In this document: positions 1-8,600 of the stretch, in pieces
How positions within the stretch are numbered: the first letter of the stretch is position 1
Layout: the number at the start of each line of letters is the position of its first letter
From: Saccharomycopsis crataegensis
Lineage: Eukaryota; Ascomycota; Saccharomycetes; Ascoideales; Saccharomycopsidaceae
NCBI RefSeq assembly: GCF_037102585.1
Contig: NW_027043821.1
Location: forward strand, 779,989 to 843,988
Length of the DNA stretch: 64,000 nucleotides
Direction: 5' to 3'
Made by a program: the position numbers and the translations under genes
The notes under the pieces: generated by a model
What the model saw: the letters and a program-made list of their open reading frames with translations, nothing else
Told to the model about the DNA's origin: nothing
Databases searched by the model: none

Positions 1-538
1 CGATGATGAGAAGAATTAGCATGATTTGTGATTCCTTATCCTTTTACTTCGTCCTCATCTCAGTTGGTTCCGGAATAGTATAACTTCGGACAATTTGGTC
101 CTTAGCAGTTTTAGTCAAGGCCGCTGTTGGTTTCTTTCGACCAAATGTGCACTGTTGTTGTTGTCCAATCACAAGCTTGGAAGACCTTGAAGAATTCTTA
201 TGAGTACTGGTACCATTGGAGAGAAACATGTTATGAAATTATGATAAAAGATAAATGAGCAGCTAATGGTTGAATCAAGTTCAACATTTGGGATTAGTGA
301 AAGCTCGGAATGTTGGTTTGAATTAAAAAGGAAAACATATCGAAGACCCAAATGACTGTTGATCTCGAAAAGGACTACGCGTTGTCATATACCCAGGAAA
401 GGCAGACCCAGTACATGTTCCCCAAAACCTGGATTCGTTTAAATTCCTTATGAGAAACGGATACAACTTCACGACGAACTTGATGACTTTATGGCTAGTA
501 ATAATGATCGAGACGACTCATTCTCCGAGGGGGGATAA
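1..538 (+). mobile_element. Decayed 3' interior of a Ty3-like (LTR-A) element
   Basis: This stretch lies directly upstream of a complete LTR-A and ends in a purine run (around 527-538, GAGGGGGGATAA) that looks like the polypurine tract primer of an LTR retrotransposon; the intact Ty3-like element at 5393-10372 has a comparable G-run just before its 3' LTR. Short reading frames ending near the tract can be read but no long ORF survives. I infer a 3' remnant of the same family as LTR-A; no catalytic motif is visible here, so the family assignment rests on context. Confidence 0.45.
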
Positions 539-869
539 TGTTATATTATGGGATCATGGTTAGGTTGTGTCCTGGTTACCATCGGTATGGTACCATACGG
601 AACCCATGATCGGCATTACCTCATCGAGGTATTACCTTATCAAGGTATCACCTTATGTTCCACCCCTTATCTTTTAGTCCTTTATTCCGGGAAGGGGTCC
701 AACACCCCATTATTAGTTTTAATCATTTTATTTATATAAGGATTCAACATTCCTTTAGTTTAGACCTTTATTTAGTTTAGGAAGGACAAGTCTCTTTGGA
801 TATAAAATACTGCCTGTAATCTCCACTTGATTCCAGAATCTAGTGTGCCCTTGCACACTGATTGTAACA
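539..869 (+). repeat. LTR-A, complete (331 bp), 3' LTR
   Basis: The repeat starts TGTTATATTATGGG and ends GATTGTAACA, with TG...CA ends. It is preceded by a polypurine tract, so it reads as a 3' LTR. A second LTR-A begins only 5 bp later (AAATG between them), and the same AAATG follows that second copy at 4054-4058, so AAATG is the shared target-site duplication of repeated insertions at one site. Unlike the neighbouring copy it is not interrupted at position 47. Confidence 0.85.
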
Positions 870-873
870 AAAT

Positions 874-3522
874 GTGTTATATTATGGGATCATGGTTAGG
901 TTGTGTCCTGGTTACCATCGGCACCAATCTATAAATGAAGATATCCAAGGAACCGATGAATTAATAATTGATATTAAATGCAAAGCAGAAAAACTCAAAC
1001 ACATGTTGAAAAAAGTGAAAGTGCCTGAACTTGATAAAGTGACGGAATATTATCAACATATTAACCAAGTTTTCCACCAATATCAAGAACAACGCCCAAT
1101 AAAACAGCTAAAAGATGTAGAAGGGTCACTAGTTCAATCTCATGAAGAGATAATGAAAATAGCAACTGAATATTATATGGACTTGTTTGATGGAACCAGA
1201 GGAACAAAGGACACAAAAAAAATACATAAATATCTTCAGGACGTGATTCCAACCCAAGGAATATCTCCTGAAGAGAAGAGAAAAATGGATTCCTCCATAA
1301 CAATGGAAGAACTCAAACTGGCAATTGATTCGGCAAATTTGAAGTCCACACCGGGCATAGATGGAATCCCATACAAATTTTATAAGGAATTATTTCCCCA
1401 AATCAAACACATCCTTCTTCAAGAATTTAACCACATTCTAACTGAAGGAAATTTACCATTCCACTACCGAACTATACTCTTTAACATCATACCAAAGCCT
1501 GGAAAGTCAAAAGAAAACATTGGAAACTATAGGCCGATAGCCCTTATCAACACTAATCTTCGATTATTATCCACAATAATTAATAATAGGTTGTTGAAGC
1601 ACTTGCCTGATATCATAGGGGAAGATCAAGCTGGTTTTATTCCAGGCCGGTCATCGTTCTCCAACATCACCATTTTCAGAGAAATGTTAGATAGTCTAAT
1701 TCATCCAAAAGATAAAACGCATATAATACCAAATCCACAAAAGCTGATACTAATTGTGGATTTGGAGAAAGCGTTCGATAGGATATCTCACGAATATATG
1801 GAACAACTATTGTCCCATTTAAATTTTGGAAAAAAATTAGCCAAGTTAATCATCAACATCCTCAAGCAGACAACGGGATCCTTATACATCAACAACATGA
1901 CCGGCCCATTATTCAATTTAAAAAATGGTACCCTCCAAGGTAATCCGTTTTCCCCTTCATTATTTGCATTAGCAGTAGAACCTTTACTACGATCTATCAA
2001 ACAGAATACCAGAGGCCATAGTTACCAAGGAGATTTGATACCTGAAGCATATAGCAGTCAACATTATCTTGCTTTTGCTGATGATATCACAGTTTTCTTC
2101 AAAGATAAAAGAGATTATTCCAAAACAATGAAATGTATTAGACTATTTGAAAAATTCAGTGGCAGCAAACTCAATGAAAAGAAATCCCAACTAATCATAC
2201 CAACTGATACCTATCCATTTTTGACACCATTCCCATTTGAGATTGCTGATGAAAACTTTCAATTGACATATTTGGGGATAACTATTGGACCATCAGTGAC
2301 ATTTTGGCCGGAAACATTGCAGTGTGACCTTCATATCAAGTACAAGTTATCAAACATGACCAGCTTGCTGATTCAATCAAAAATAGAAGCATTCAACACA
2401 TATATTGCATCCAAGTTCTATTACAAAGAACTACACCAACCTTTGTTACCCAATCAGTTGAATCAAATTGACACATCGATTAAGTTATTGGTCAAGCAAG
2501 ATACACCTATTTCTTTGGATACACTCAAGACACACAACAACAAAGGCGGTTTCTCAATGATTGATTTAAAGTCTCAACTCCAACACCGAAGAGCCAAAAT
2601 TTTCCAGGATTTGTTTTTGGATAGTCACACTAAATATAACCAGATATTACGTTTTAAAATCCAATCAAGTATCAATAACATCATTCAAAAAACATCACCA
2701 ACAAAATCACCAAAGGATGAATATATCAAAACTCATTATTGGTGGGTGGTATTACTTGAACTAGCCGATGACATTGAGAATACCAATGATTCAATTTCCT
2801 TAGAAGTTATGAATAGCAGCACATTCTCAGATGCTGAAAGGACAGCGTACTGGGATTTCAGAAAAGTTCTTGGTATAAAGAAACGTACAATCAGGTTGAA
2901 GCCAATGAAGATTGGAATTGAAGATTTGAAAAATTCAATTGAAAAAGGGATTCCTGAAAAATATCAACAACACATTCCAATTAGAATTAAGGATTTTGAC
3001 CATACTAAAGGAAGTAAAAAACAACGGGAAAAACAAGATGTGAACAAGATGTCAAAAACACTCATGGACATTACTGGGGTGAATCAGAAACAAGTTGATA
3101 ACTTTTGGCATAACCTCAAAAAATTCAACCAATATTTCCCGGGGAAATATCAAAATATTCACATCTTTCATTTGGGCATTGAAAATCACAATTACGTAAA
3201 TAATCATTGTGACTATTGCAGCAAAAAATTAACCAGATATGATGAACCCCAATATGCCCCAAAGGAAATCCAATTTGAAATCATGAAGCACCATCTTATT
3301 GAATGTCCATTGGCCCAGAAACTTTGGAAAAAAATTGACTTGAATATCCCATTAACCTGGCAAACAATCATTACCCCTGCCACCAAAATGAACGAAACCA
3401 GAACGATCGATAGATATCTAGGTTTCCAACGAAAATTATCAAGATTGAAATCCAAAAGGCATTTCAATTGTCATATGGCCGTTGATTCAATGATCTTCTT
3501 GCTTGAAAGCAATATCTTTTAA
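874..3522 (+). CDS. LINE-I ORF2 (reverse transcriptase), N-terminus supplied by LTR-A
   Basis: The 882-codon frame starts in LTR-A sequence and crosses in frame into LINE-I ORF2 at about residue 16 (RHQSINEDIQ). The reverse transcriptase domain includes NYRPIALINTN, a GFIPGRSS segment and the catalytic FADD box (about residues 404-410). Near the C-terminus is a Cys-rich HCDYCSKKL...H...C segment, usual for L1-like ORF2. The apurinic endonuclease domain is missing, so this copy should not insert by itself. Whether the LTR start codon is used is unknown; the fusion may be accidental but it leaves the whole RT open. Confidence 0.8.
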   Translation: MLYYGIMVRLCPGYHRHQSINEDIQGTDELIIDIKCKAEKLKHMLKKVKVPELDKVTEYYQHINQVFHQYQEQRPIKQLKDVEGSLVQSHEEIMKIATEYYMDLFDGTRGTKDTKKIHKYLQDVIPTQGISPEEKRKMDSSITMEELKLAIDSANLKSTPGIDGIPYKFYKELFPQIKHILLQEFNHILTEGNLPFHYRTILFNIIPKPGKSKENIGNYRPIALINTNLRLLSTIINNRLLKHLPDIIGEDQAGFIPGRSSFSNITIFREMLDSLIHPKDKTHIIPNPQKLILIVDLEKAFDRISHEYMEQLLSHLNFGKKLAKLIINILKQTTGSLYINNMTGPLFNLKNGTLQGNPFSPSLFALAVEPLLRSIKQNTRGHSYQGDLIPEAYSSQHYLAFADDITVFFKDKRDYSKTMKCIRLFEKFSGSKLNEKKSQLIIPTDTYPFLTPFPFEIADENFQLTYLGITIGPSVTFWPETLQCDLHIKYKLSNMTSLLIQSKIEAFNTYIASKFYYKELHQPLLPNQLNQIDTSIKLLVKQDTPISLDTLKTHNNKGGFSMIDLKSQLQHRRAKIFQDLFLDSHTKYNQILRFKIQSSINNIIQKTSPTKSPKDEYIKTHYWWVVLLELADDIENTNDSISLEVMNSSTFSDAERTAYWDFRKVLGIKKRTIRLKPMKIGIEDLKNSIEKGIPEKYQQHIPIRIKDFDHTKGSKKQREKQDVNKMSKTLMDITGVNQKQVDNFWHNLKKFNQYFPGKYQNIHIFHLGIENHNYVNNHCDYCSKKLTRYDEPQYAPKEIQFEIMKHHLIECPLAQKLWKKIDLNIPLTWQTIITPATKMNETRTIDRYLGFQRKLSRLKSKRHFNCHMAVDSMIFLLESNIF
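875..921 (+). repeat. LTR-A second copy, first 47 bp (split by LINE-I)
   Basis: The first 47 bp of an LTR-A run to GGTTACCATCGG, then LINE-I begins. The rest of the LTR resumes at 3766 with TCGGTATGG, so (A)TCGG is duplicated on both sides of the LINE. The break at base 47 is the same as in the LTR-A copies near tRNA-Gln, tRNA-Asp and tRNA-Arg. Confidence 0.85.
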
Positions 3523-3765
3523 GCGGAGAAGAAAAAATAGGTGGGGAAAAACAAGAAAATAAAATCAAAAAAAAAATAAAATCAAAAAAAAACAACAATT
3601 AAAAACCTTAAAAACGCATAAAAACATTTTTTCACAATAATAGGGTTTTTCACCATTAATGGTTTTCCCTTAACACTTTAATTTTCAAACTACATTAGGT
3701 AGTTTATGAGATATATAGTTATATAATTAATTAATATATTGAATTTTGTCTTTAAAAAAAAAAAA
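922..3765 (+). mobile_element. LINE-I copy a, 5'-truncated, with poly(A)
   Basis: A non-LTR retrotransposon lacking ORF1 and the endonuclease part of ORF2. It contains the reverse transcriptase and C-terminal zinc region, a 3' UTR with a hairpin at 3643-3669, an AT-rich tail and about 12 A residues. Flanks duplicate TCGG. It is nearly identical to the minus-strand copies at 39132-45428, 20320-22498 and 59723-62139, so it is young. Confidence 0.9.
3643..3669 (+). other. Conserved LINE 3'-UTR hairpin (LINE-I version)
   Basis: A GGG...CCC outer clamp encloses a T-rich internal loop and the self-complementary CCATTAATGG. LINE-II carries the same structure with CCATA-TGA-TATGG (14756-14775) or CCATA-GGA-TATGG (30001-30013 region). 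The arms stay paired while the sequence changes. I infer a structure read by the reverse transcriptase during target-primed reverse transcription. Confidence 0.6.
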
Positions 3766-4053
3766 TCGGTATGGTACCATACGGAACCCATGATCGGCAT
3801 TACCTCATCGAGGTATTACCTTATCAAGGTATCACCTTATGTTCCACCCCTTATCTTTTAGTCCTTTATTCCGGGAAGGGGTCCAACACCCCATTATTAG
3901 TTTTAATCATTTTATTTATATAAGGATTCAACATTCCTTTAGTTTAGACCTTTATTTAGTTTAGGAAAGACAAGTCTCTTTGGATATAAAATACTGCCTG
4001 TAATCTCCACTTGATTCCAGAATCTAGTGTGCCCTTGCACACTGATTGTAACA
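3766..4053 (+). repeat. LTR-A second copy, remainder
   Basis: This continues the LTR-A begun at 875 and ends ATTGTAACA followed by AAATG, the same 5 bp found before its start at 870-874. The two halves around LINE-I sum to about the length of the intact copy at 539-869. Confidence 0.85.
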
Positions 4054-4056
4054 AAA

Positions 4057-4214
4057 TGTTGTAGTATGGTTTGAGCTATTGGTTATAGGCAACGATACAC
4101 GTGCTCATAACCATAAGCTCATAACCATTAGTATATAATTATAGTCGTCGATTATGAAAAGTTTTCAATATATATGATCTCTGGTTCTTCAGAGAGTAAT
4201 ACTAAATCAATCCT
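4057..4214 (+). repeat. LTR-B (Ty3-like), first 158 bp, cut by LINE-III
   Basis: Matches the LTR of the intact Ty3-like element at 5393-5596 up to CTAAATCAATCCT, where the poly(T) of a minus-strand LINE-III begins. The missing part is the last ~46 bp, so the break sits at about the same LTR position as the LINE breaks beside tRNA-Glu and tRNA-Ser. Confidence 0.8.
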
Positions 4215-4388
4215 TTTTTTTTTTTTCCAATAATTTCGATTTATATTAAATCTCATAAGTATATAATTATATAAACTTGTTCTTGGTTTTGAGGAGGAAA
4301 ATCTTCAAAAGACGAAGAATTTCAATTTTTTTAAATTAATATTCAACAGTGTGAGATTTCTACTCACTAAAAACCCCCTTTAAGATAT

Positions 4389-4790
4389 TGTTGAGTTGAC
4401 AATCCAAAGTCATATATTGGGTTTTGTACAGATGGCTCAACGGTTAACACGGGTATCAATGTGTTGAATAGATCCTGGGTTCGAGTCTCGGATAAGACGG
4501 TTTATTTACCATGGCTGAGCAATATATAATCTGCATGTGATTATGACTCAGCCTAATAATTAGTCATTGTGCATATGATTAATCATCTAGAATGTTCTAG
4601 ATGGATGTATGATTACAAATCATATATATTGGTCTTATTATAAATATGGGGCCTCTCCCCATAGTTTGAGTTTATATTTTGTTATTTAAATAGTTAGTTA
4701 GTTAAGAAGAATAAGAATAATAACAAGGATAGTTTGATAGTATTTGTTATTGGTAATGACTACTGTAACTAGGGTTACAAAAATTCAACA
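4389..4790 (+). repeat. LTR-D solo LTR (402 bp) with GATAT target duplication
   Basis: Starts TGTTGAGTTGACAATCC and ends TTACAAAAATTCAACA. GATAT flanks it at 4384-4388 and 4791-4795, and the undisturbed LINE-III 3' UTR at about 49360 shows the uninterrupted target. Its ends resemble LTR-C of the copia elements, but it carries an internal tRNA-like module absent from LTR-C. Confidence 0.88.
4421..4498 (+). other. tRNA-like Pol III promoter module inside LTR-D
   Basis: An A-box-like TGGCTCAACGG at 4433-4443 and a B-box GGTTCGAGTCT at 4478-4488 have normal tRNA spacing. The flanking GTTTTGT and ATAAGAC can pair over 7 bp as an acceptor stem. The anticodon arm is not canonical, so this is not a functional tRNA. 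A second copy is at 10378-10455. LTR-C lacks this insert. Confidence 0.65.
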
Positions 4791-4857
4791 GATATTGACT
4801 ATTTTTATTTTTATTTTTAATATTATTTTTATTTTGTTTTATGGTTATTTTAATTTT

Positions 4858-5232
4858 TTAGTAGACCGCTGTAATAAGATATAATAATGTTTTCATTGAT
4901 TGATTAGTCCAATCTGCATTATTTGACCTTCGTACCCTATTATATTTTTCAATGTAATAAGCGAAGCGATCCAATTTTATCATAGTTTGTTTCTGATGTT
5001 GATGCAATATGATGTTATCCCATGTTTGAGATATTCCCATTTTTAATATTTTCCATAAGTTTCTTGATACTGTGCAATTTATGTAGTAATGGGTGATGTA
5101 GGCTTCCTTGATATGGTCAGGATCCCTGGGGTTGGTGTTCCAATTTTCTGGAGGAAAATTACAAACATGGCAACGGGAATTTGTTGATTTGAACAATGTG
5201 AGCCCCAACATCATGAGGTGGAGGTTCTCCAT
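4858..5232 (-). pseudogene. LINE-III ORF2 C-terminal fragment
   Basis: Encodes the last ~124 residues of LINE-III ORF2, including the CHVCNFPP...H...C zinc-binding segment followed by the basic tail common to L1-like ORF2 proteins. It is almost identical to the end of the copy at 49438-50046. The reverse transcriptase is absent because of 5' truncation, so it has no independent function. The apparent start codon is an internal methionine. Confidence 0.85.
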
Positions 5233-5241
5233 TGAATCCTA

Positions 5242-5361
5242 TTTTTTTTTTTAAAGACAAAATTCAATATATTAATTAATTATATAACTATATATCTCAT
5301 AAACTACCTAATGTAGTTTGAAAATTAAAGTGTTAAGGGAAAACCATTAATGGTGAAAAAC
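5242..5361 (-). mobile_element. LINE-I 3' tail fragment
   Basis: Poly(T), TAAAGACAAAATTCAATATA and the GGGAAAACCATTAATGG hairpin arm match the LINE-I 3' end in minus orientation. It is about 120 bp long, adjoins LINE-III copy b on its left and is cut by LTR-D on its right. It fits the pattern of same-orientation LINE pieces joined tail to head. Confidence 0.8.
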
Positions 5362-5392
5362 TGTTGAGTTGACAATCCAAAGTCTATATTGG
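5362..5392 (+). repeat. LTR-D, first 31 bp (split by Ty3-like element)
   Basis: TGTTGAGTTGACAATCCAAAG to ATATTGG is the start of an LTR-D. The rest follows the Ty3-like element at 10378. ATTGG occurs on both sides (5388-5392 and 10373-10377), which identifies the target-site duplication. Confidence 0.85.
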
Positions 5393-5596
5393 TGTTGTAG
5401 TATGGTTTGAGCTATTGGTTATAGGCAATGATACACGTGCTCATAACCATAAGCTCATAACCATTAGTATATAATTATAGTCGTCGATTATGAAAAGTTT
5501 TCAATATATATGATCTCTGGTTCTTCAGAGAGTATTACTAAATCAATCCTAACCCGTGACTAACTACATCTAGTATAGTCGCATCGTAATATAACA
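5393..5596 (+). repeat. 5' LTR (LTR-B) of the Ty3-like element
   Basis: Starts TGTTGTAGTATGG and ends CGTAATATAACA. It is 204 bp, equal to the 3' LTR and to the solo copies at 22552-22755 and 29628-29831. It should carry the promoter and RNA start. Confidence 0.95.
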
Positions 5597-5598
5597 AT

Positions 5599-5614
5599 TG
5601 GTAGCACCACTAGG
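5599..5614 (+). other. Primer-binding site (initiator-tRNA-like)
   Basis: TGGTAGCACCACTAGG begins 2 nt after the LTR. TGG complements a tRNA CCA end, and TGGTAGC agrees with the complement of the yeast initiator tRNA-Met 3' end. The same 16-mer follows LTR-A at 38825-38840, so both Ty3-like families use the same primer. Confidence 0.7.
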
Positions 5615-5688
5615 TTTTTAGTTTTACAGACTCCACTGATTATAAACTTCTGTTGTCGTTTAATAGCATAGCTTGGTTATCCTAGTGT

Positions 5689-8600
5689 ATGACTGTATTT
5701 GGTTTAAGCCCTAGCTCAGACGAAGAAGATAATTATTCAGGCGAAGAAAACGAGATGAGTATGCCGGGTGGACCGTTGGACGATTCTAATCGTCTGTTGC
5801 TCATGGAGCTCGTTGAAATGCTTCACGGTAAAGAGAAGGCCGGTCGCGTGTTAGACCCTATGGAGGTCAAGTTTAACGGAAAGCCGTTTAGTACAGGGAT
5901 GCTTGCCCGCACTCCCATGGCATTGCATGACTTCTTCCAGTATGCAGAACACCAGATGCCACTTAATTGGAATGACAAGTATAAGATGAGTTTTATCGTG
6001 AGAAACGTGGCTCAAGATACTTTTAGAAGTTTTTCTTCTTTTTCTGACTCCTTGCCGTCAGATATCTCTTATAGAGCCTTTAAGGCTCAAGTGCTTGCGC
6101 ACTTTTCTAGAGTTGATATGGTTGACATTTTGGAAAGAACATTGTGGACAATTGCGCAAAAAGGAAAAGCGCTTCTGTCCCACGTTGCTGAGTTTCAAGC
6201 GAATGTTGTGTACATTCCAGATTGGTCAGAACGTTCAAAAATTAATCGTTTTATCGATTCCTTGGACCCGCGTTTGCAGAAGCACATTGCAGATGCAGGA
6301 CGCATTTATGAGAAATTAGATGATGTGATTTCTCATGCACTTAGTATTAATGATCTTACTGAAAGAACCATCCATACTCTGACTATCCCTATGCCGTCTA
6401 CGTTTTCGCCTATGGATAGAGGTGGTCCGATGCCAATGGAATTGGATGCTTTGCAATCAGTACCAAGTTCTCGGGGAAACTCATATCCTCGCAAGTCTAG
6501 TGGTAAGATTGCCGCCCTCTGCAAGAAATTTAATCTCACCCAGGAGGAGGTGAGGCTGTTGCTTATTCTTGGAAATTGTTTCCAGTGTAAAGGACACGGA
6601 CATCAGAGCATGGACTGCCCTCGCCGTGGTGGTGGTGGGTCTGGTGCTCGTTTGGCTCACCTTATGGATTGCGTCCAAGAGGAGGACCATGCAGTTCCGT
6701 TTGAGGATGTTGTTGCTTTCAAGGTTCCTGTTACTATGGGACCTGCTGGGTTTGTTACCAAAGCTCTTATTGATTCTGGGGCGAGTTACAGTTTTGTGAA
6801 TCCGTCTATTTTTCCTAAGCTCGGTTATGATAGTGCCGATCTTACTAGGATTAGCCCAAGAACAATCAAGACTGCAACTAATCAGTATGATGCGGTAGAT
6901 AGGTATGTGATTATCCCTGTTACATTTAACCATACTGTTGTGAAGATCCGTTGTTATGTGCACCCGATTGTTTCACCTACTGTTATTGTGGGGCTTCCAT
7001 TCATTAGAGAATATGCCCATCTTATTGATTTTGCTAATCTTACTGTGGGAGATGTGGGGGTGGACGATTTGGATGAGAAATCCATTGAAAGTATTAGTGC
7101 TATGGCTGCTCTTAGCCTGGATCCTGTTGAGATAGACGATCCTAGATTAGAGAAATTGTTGTTTGATTATGCGGATATTTTTGCGGAGAAGCTTGGGATT
7201 AATCAAGTTGTTGAGTCTCGGGGGGCAGATAATATCAGGCTTGAACCGATGTCGGAAGAAGTTCCAACGACCCCGTATATTCCGAAGGTTAAGATTGCTC
7301 TTTTGCATGAGGTTAGAAATCATATTAGGCGTATGGTCGATTCTAAACTTATTCAACCCTCTAACTCGCCTTATTCTTCACCTTTTCTAGTTGTCAAGAA
7401 GAAGACTGGGGAGATTCGTTTGGTTATTGATTTTCGTCAAATCAACCTTTTATTGAAAAGGTTTAATCAGAACCTTCCCAGTTACGATGAATTGATCCAG
7501 ATCTTTCTGGCCAATAAGGTGTTCTCAACCGTGGATTTAACGGAAGGCTTTCATCAACTTACCCTCGATGAGAATTCTAGTAGATTCACGGCTTTTGAGT
7601 TTGAAGGGCTCAAGTACGAGTACTTGAGATTACCCTTCGGACTCACATCAGCCCCTTCACACCTACAATCATACTTAGCCAAGAAAATATCACACCTTTC
7701 AACTGCCCGTAATTATGTTGATGATGTTCTCTTGGCGTCGCCAAACAGGGAAGAGCATTTGGGTTTGCTCAAGCAGTTTTTTGATGTGTGTCGGGAGAAC
7801 AAGTTGTTTTTGAAAAGGCTGAAATGCAGTTTTATGAGCTCTAAGGTTCGCTTTCTTGGTTGGGAAATTGGTCCGGATGGAGTTGAAATCCCTGATGATA
7901 CTAGGGAAGTAATTCGGAAATTGAAGACCCCTGTGAATGCCAAGGAGTTGCAGAAAACTCTTGGATTCACGAATTATTTCCGTCATTTCGTTGCCAGCTA
8001 TTCGGACTTAGTGGTTGAACTTTACCAATTTGTCTCCAAAAATCTCGAATGGGATATGGAGACAGTTTCCAAAAGGTTCGCTTCTTTGAAGCAAGCCTTG
8101 TTGGAAACCAAGGTACTAAGTGTTCCACTTTCGACTGATCCCGCTACTGTATTTGTAATTGAGTCTGATGCTTCAGGAATTGCAATTGGGGGGGTATTGA
8201 AACAGTTAATCCCTGGGTCCGATGAGCTGCAAATTGTTGGTTATTACCTGCGGAGCCTTTCAATCCACGAAAAGAATTATCCAATTAGAGATAAAGAACT
8301 TTTAGCCGTTGTCTACTTATTAGACAAGACGGCCCATTTGATATTTGGTCATAGAATTGTGGTAAAGACTGATCACCAATCCTTGTCTGTGTTGCTTAAA
8401 GGAAATAAGGAAGCTGAAAATGACAGGGTTAAAAGATGGATTACTAAACTCGCTGAGTTTGATATTGTGTTAGAATATGTCAAGGGTACAACAAATGAGT
8501 TAGCTGATTACCTCTCTCGTTATGTGGGGGCTTTGGAATCGGTAATCCCTGCAGTTAATTTAACTGAAGCAGAAATCAAGGCTTCGATTGAATCGGATGA

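Larger units (their letters stand above)
4214..5239 (-). mobile_element. LINE-III copy b, 5'-truncated, interrupted by LTR-D
   Basis: A minus-strand LINE 3' end: ORF2 C-terminus (4858-5239), 3' UTR containing AGTGAGT...CTCACACT, tail and poly(A) at 4214-4228. It is a near copy of the end of LINE-III at 49186-50000. A solo LTR-D (4389-4790) sits in its 3' UTR. Its 5' junction at about 5239 directly meets the poly(A) of a LINE-I tail. Confidence 0.85.

Noticed and set aside
4421-4498. A functional tRNA gene
   Set aside because: A- and B-boxes are present, but the anticodon arm and D-arm do not fold normally; called a tRNA-like module instead.
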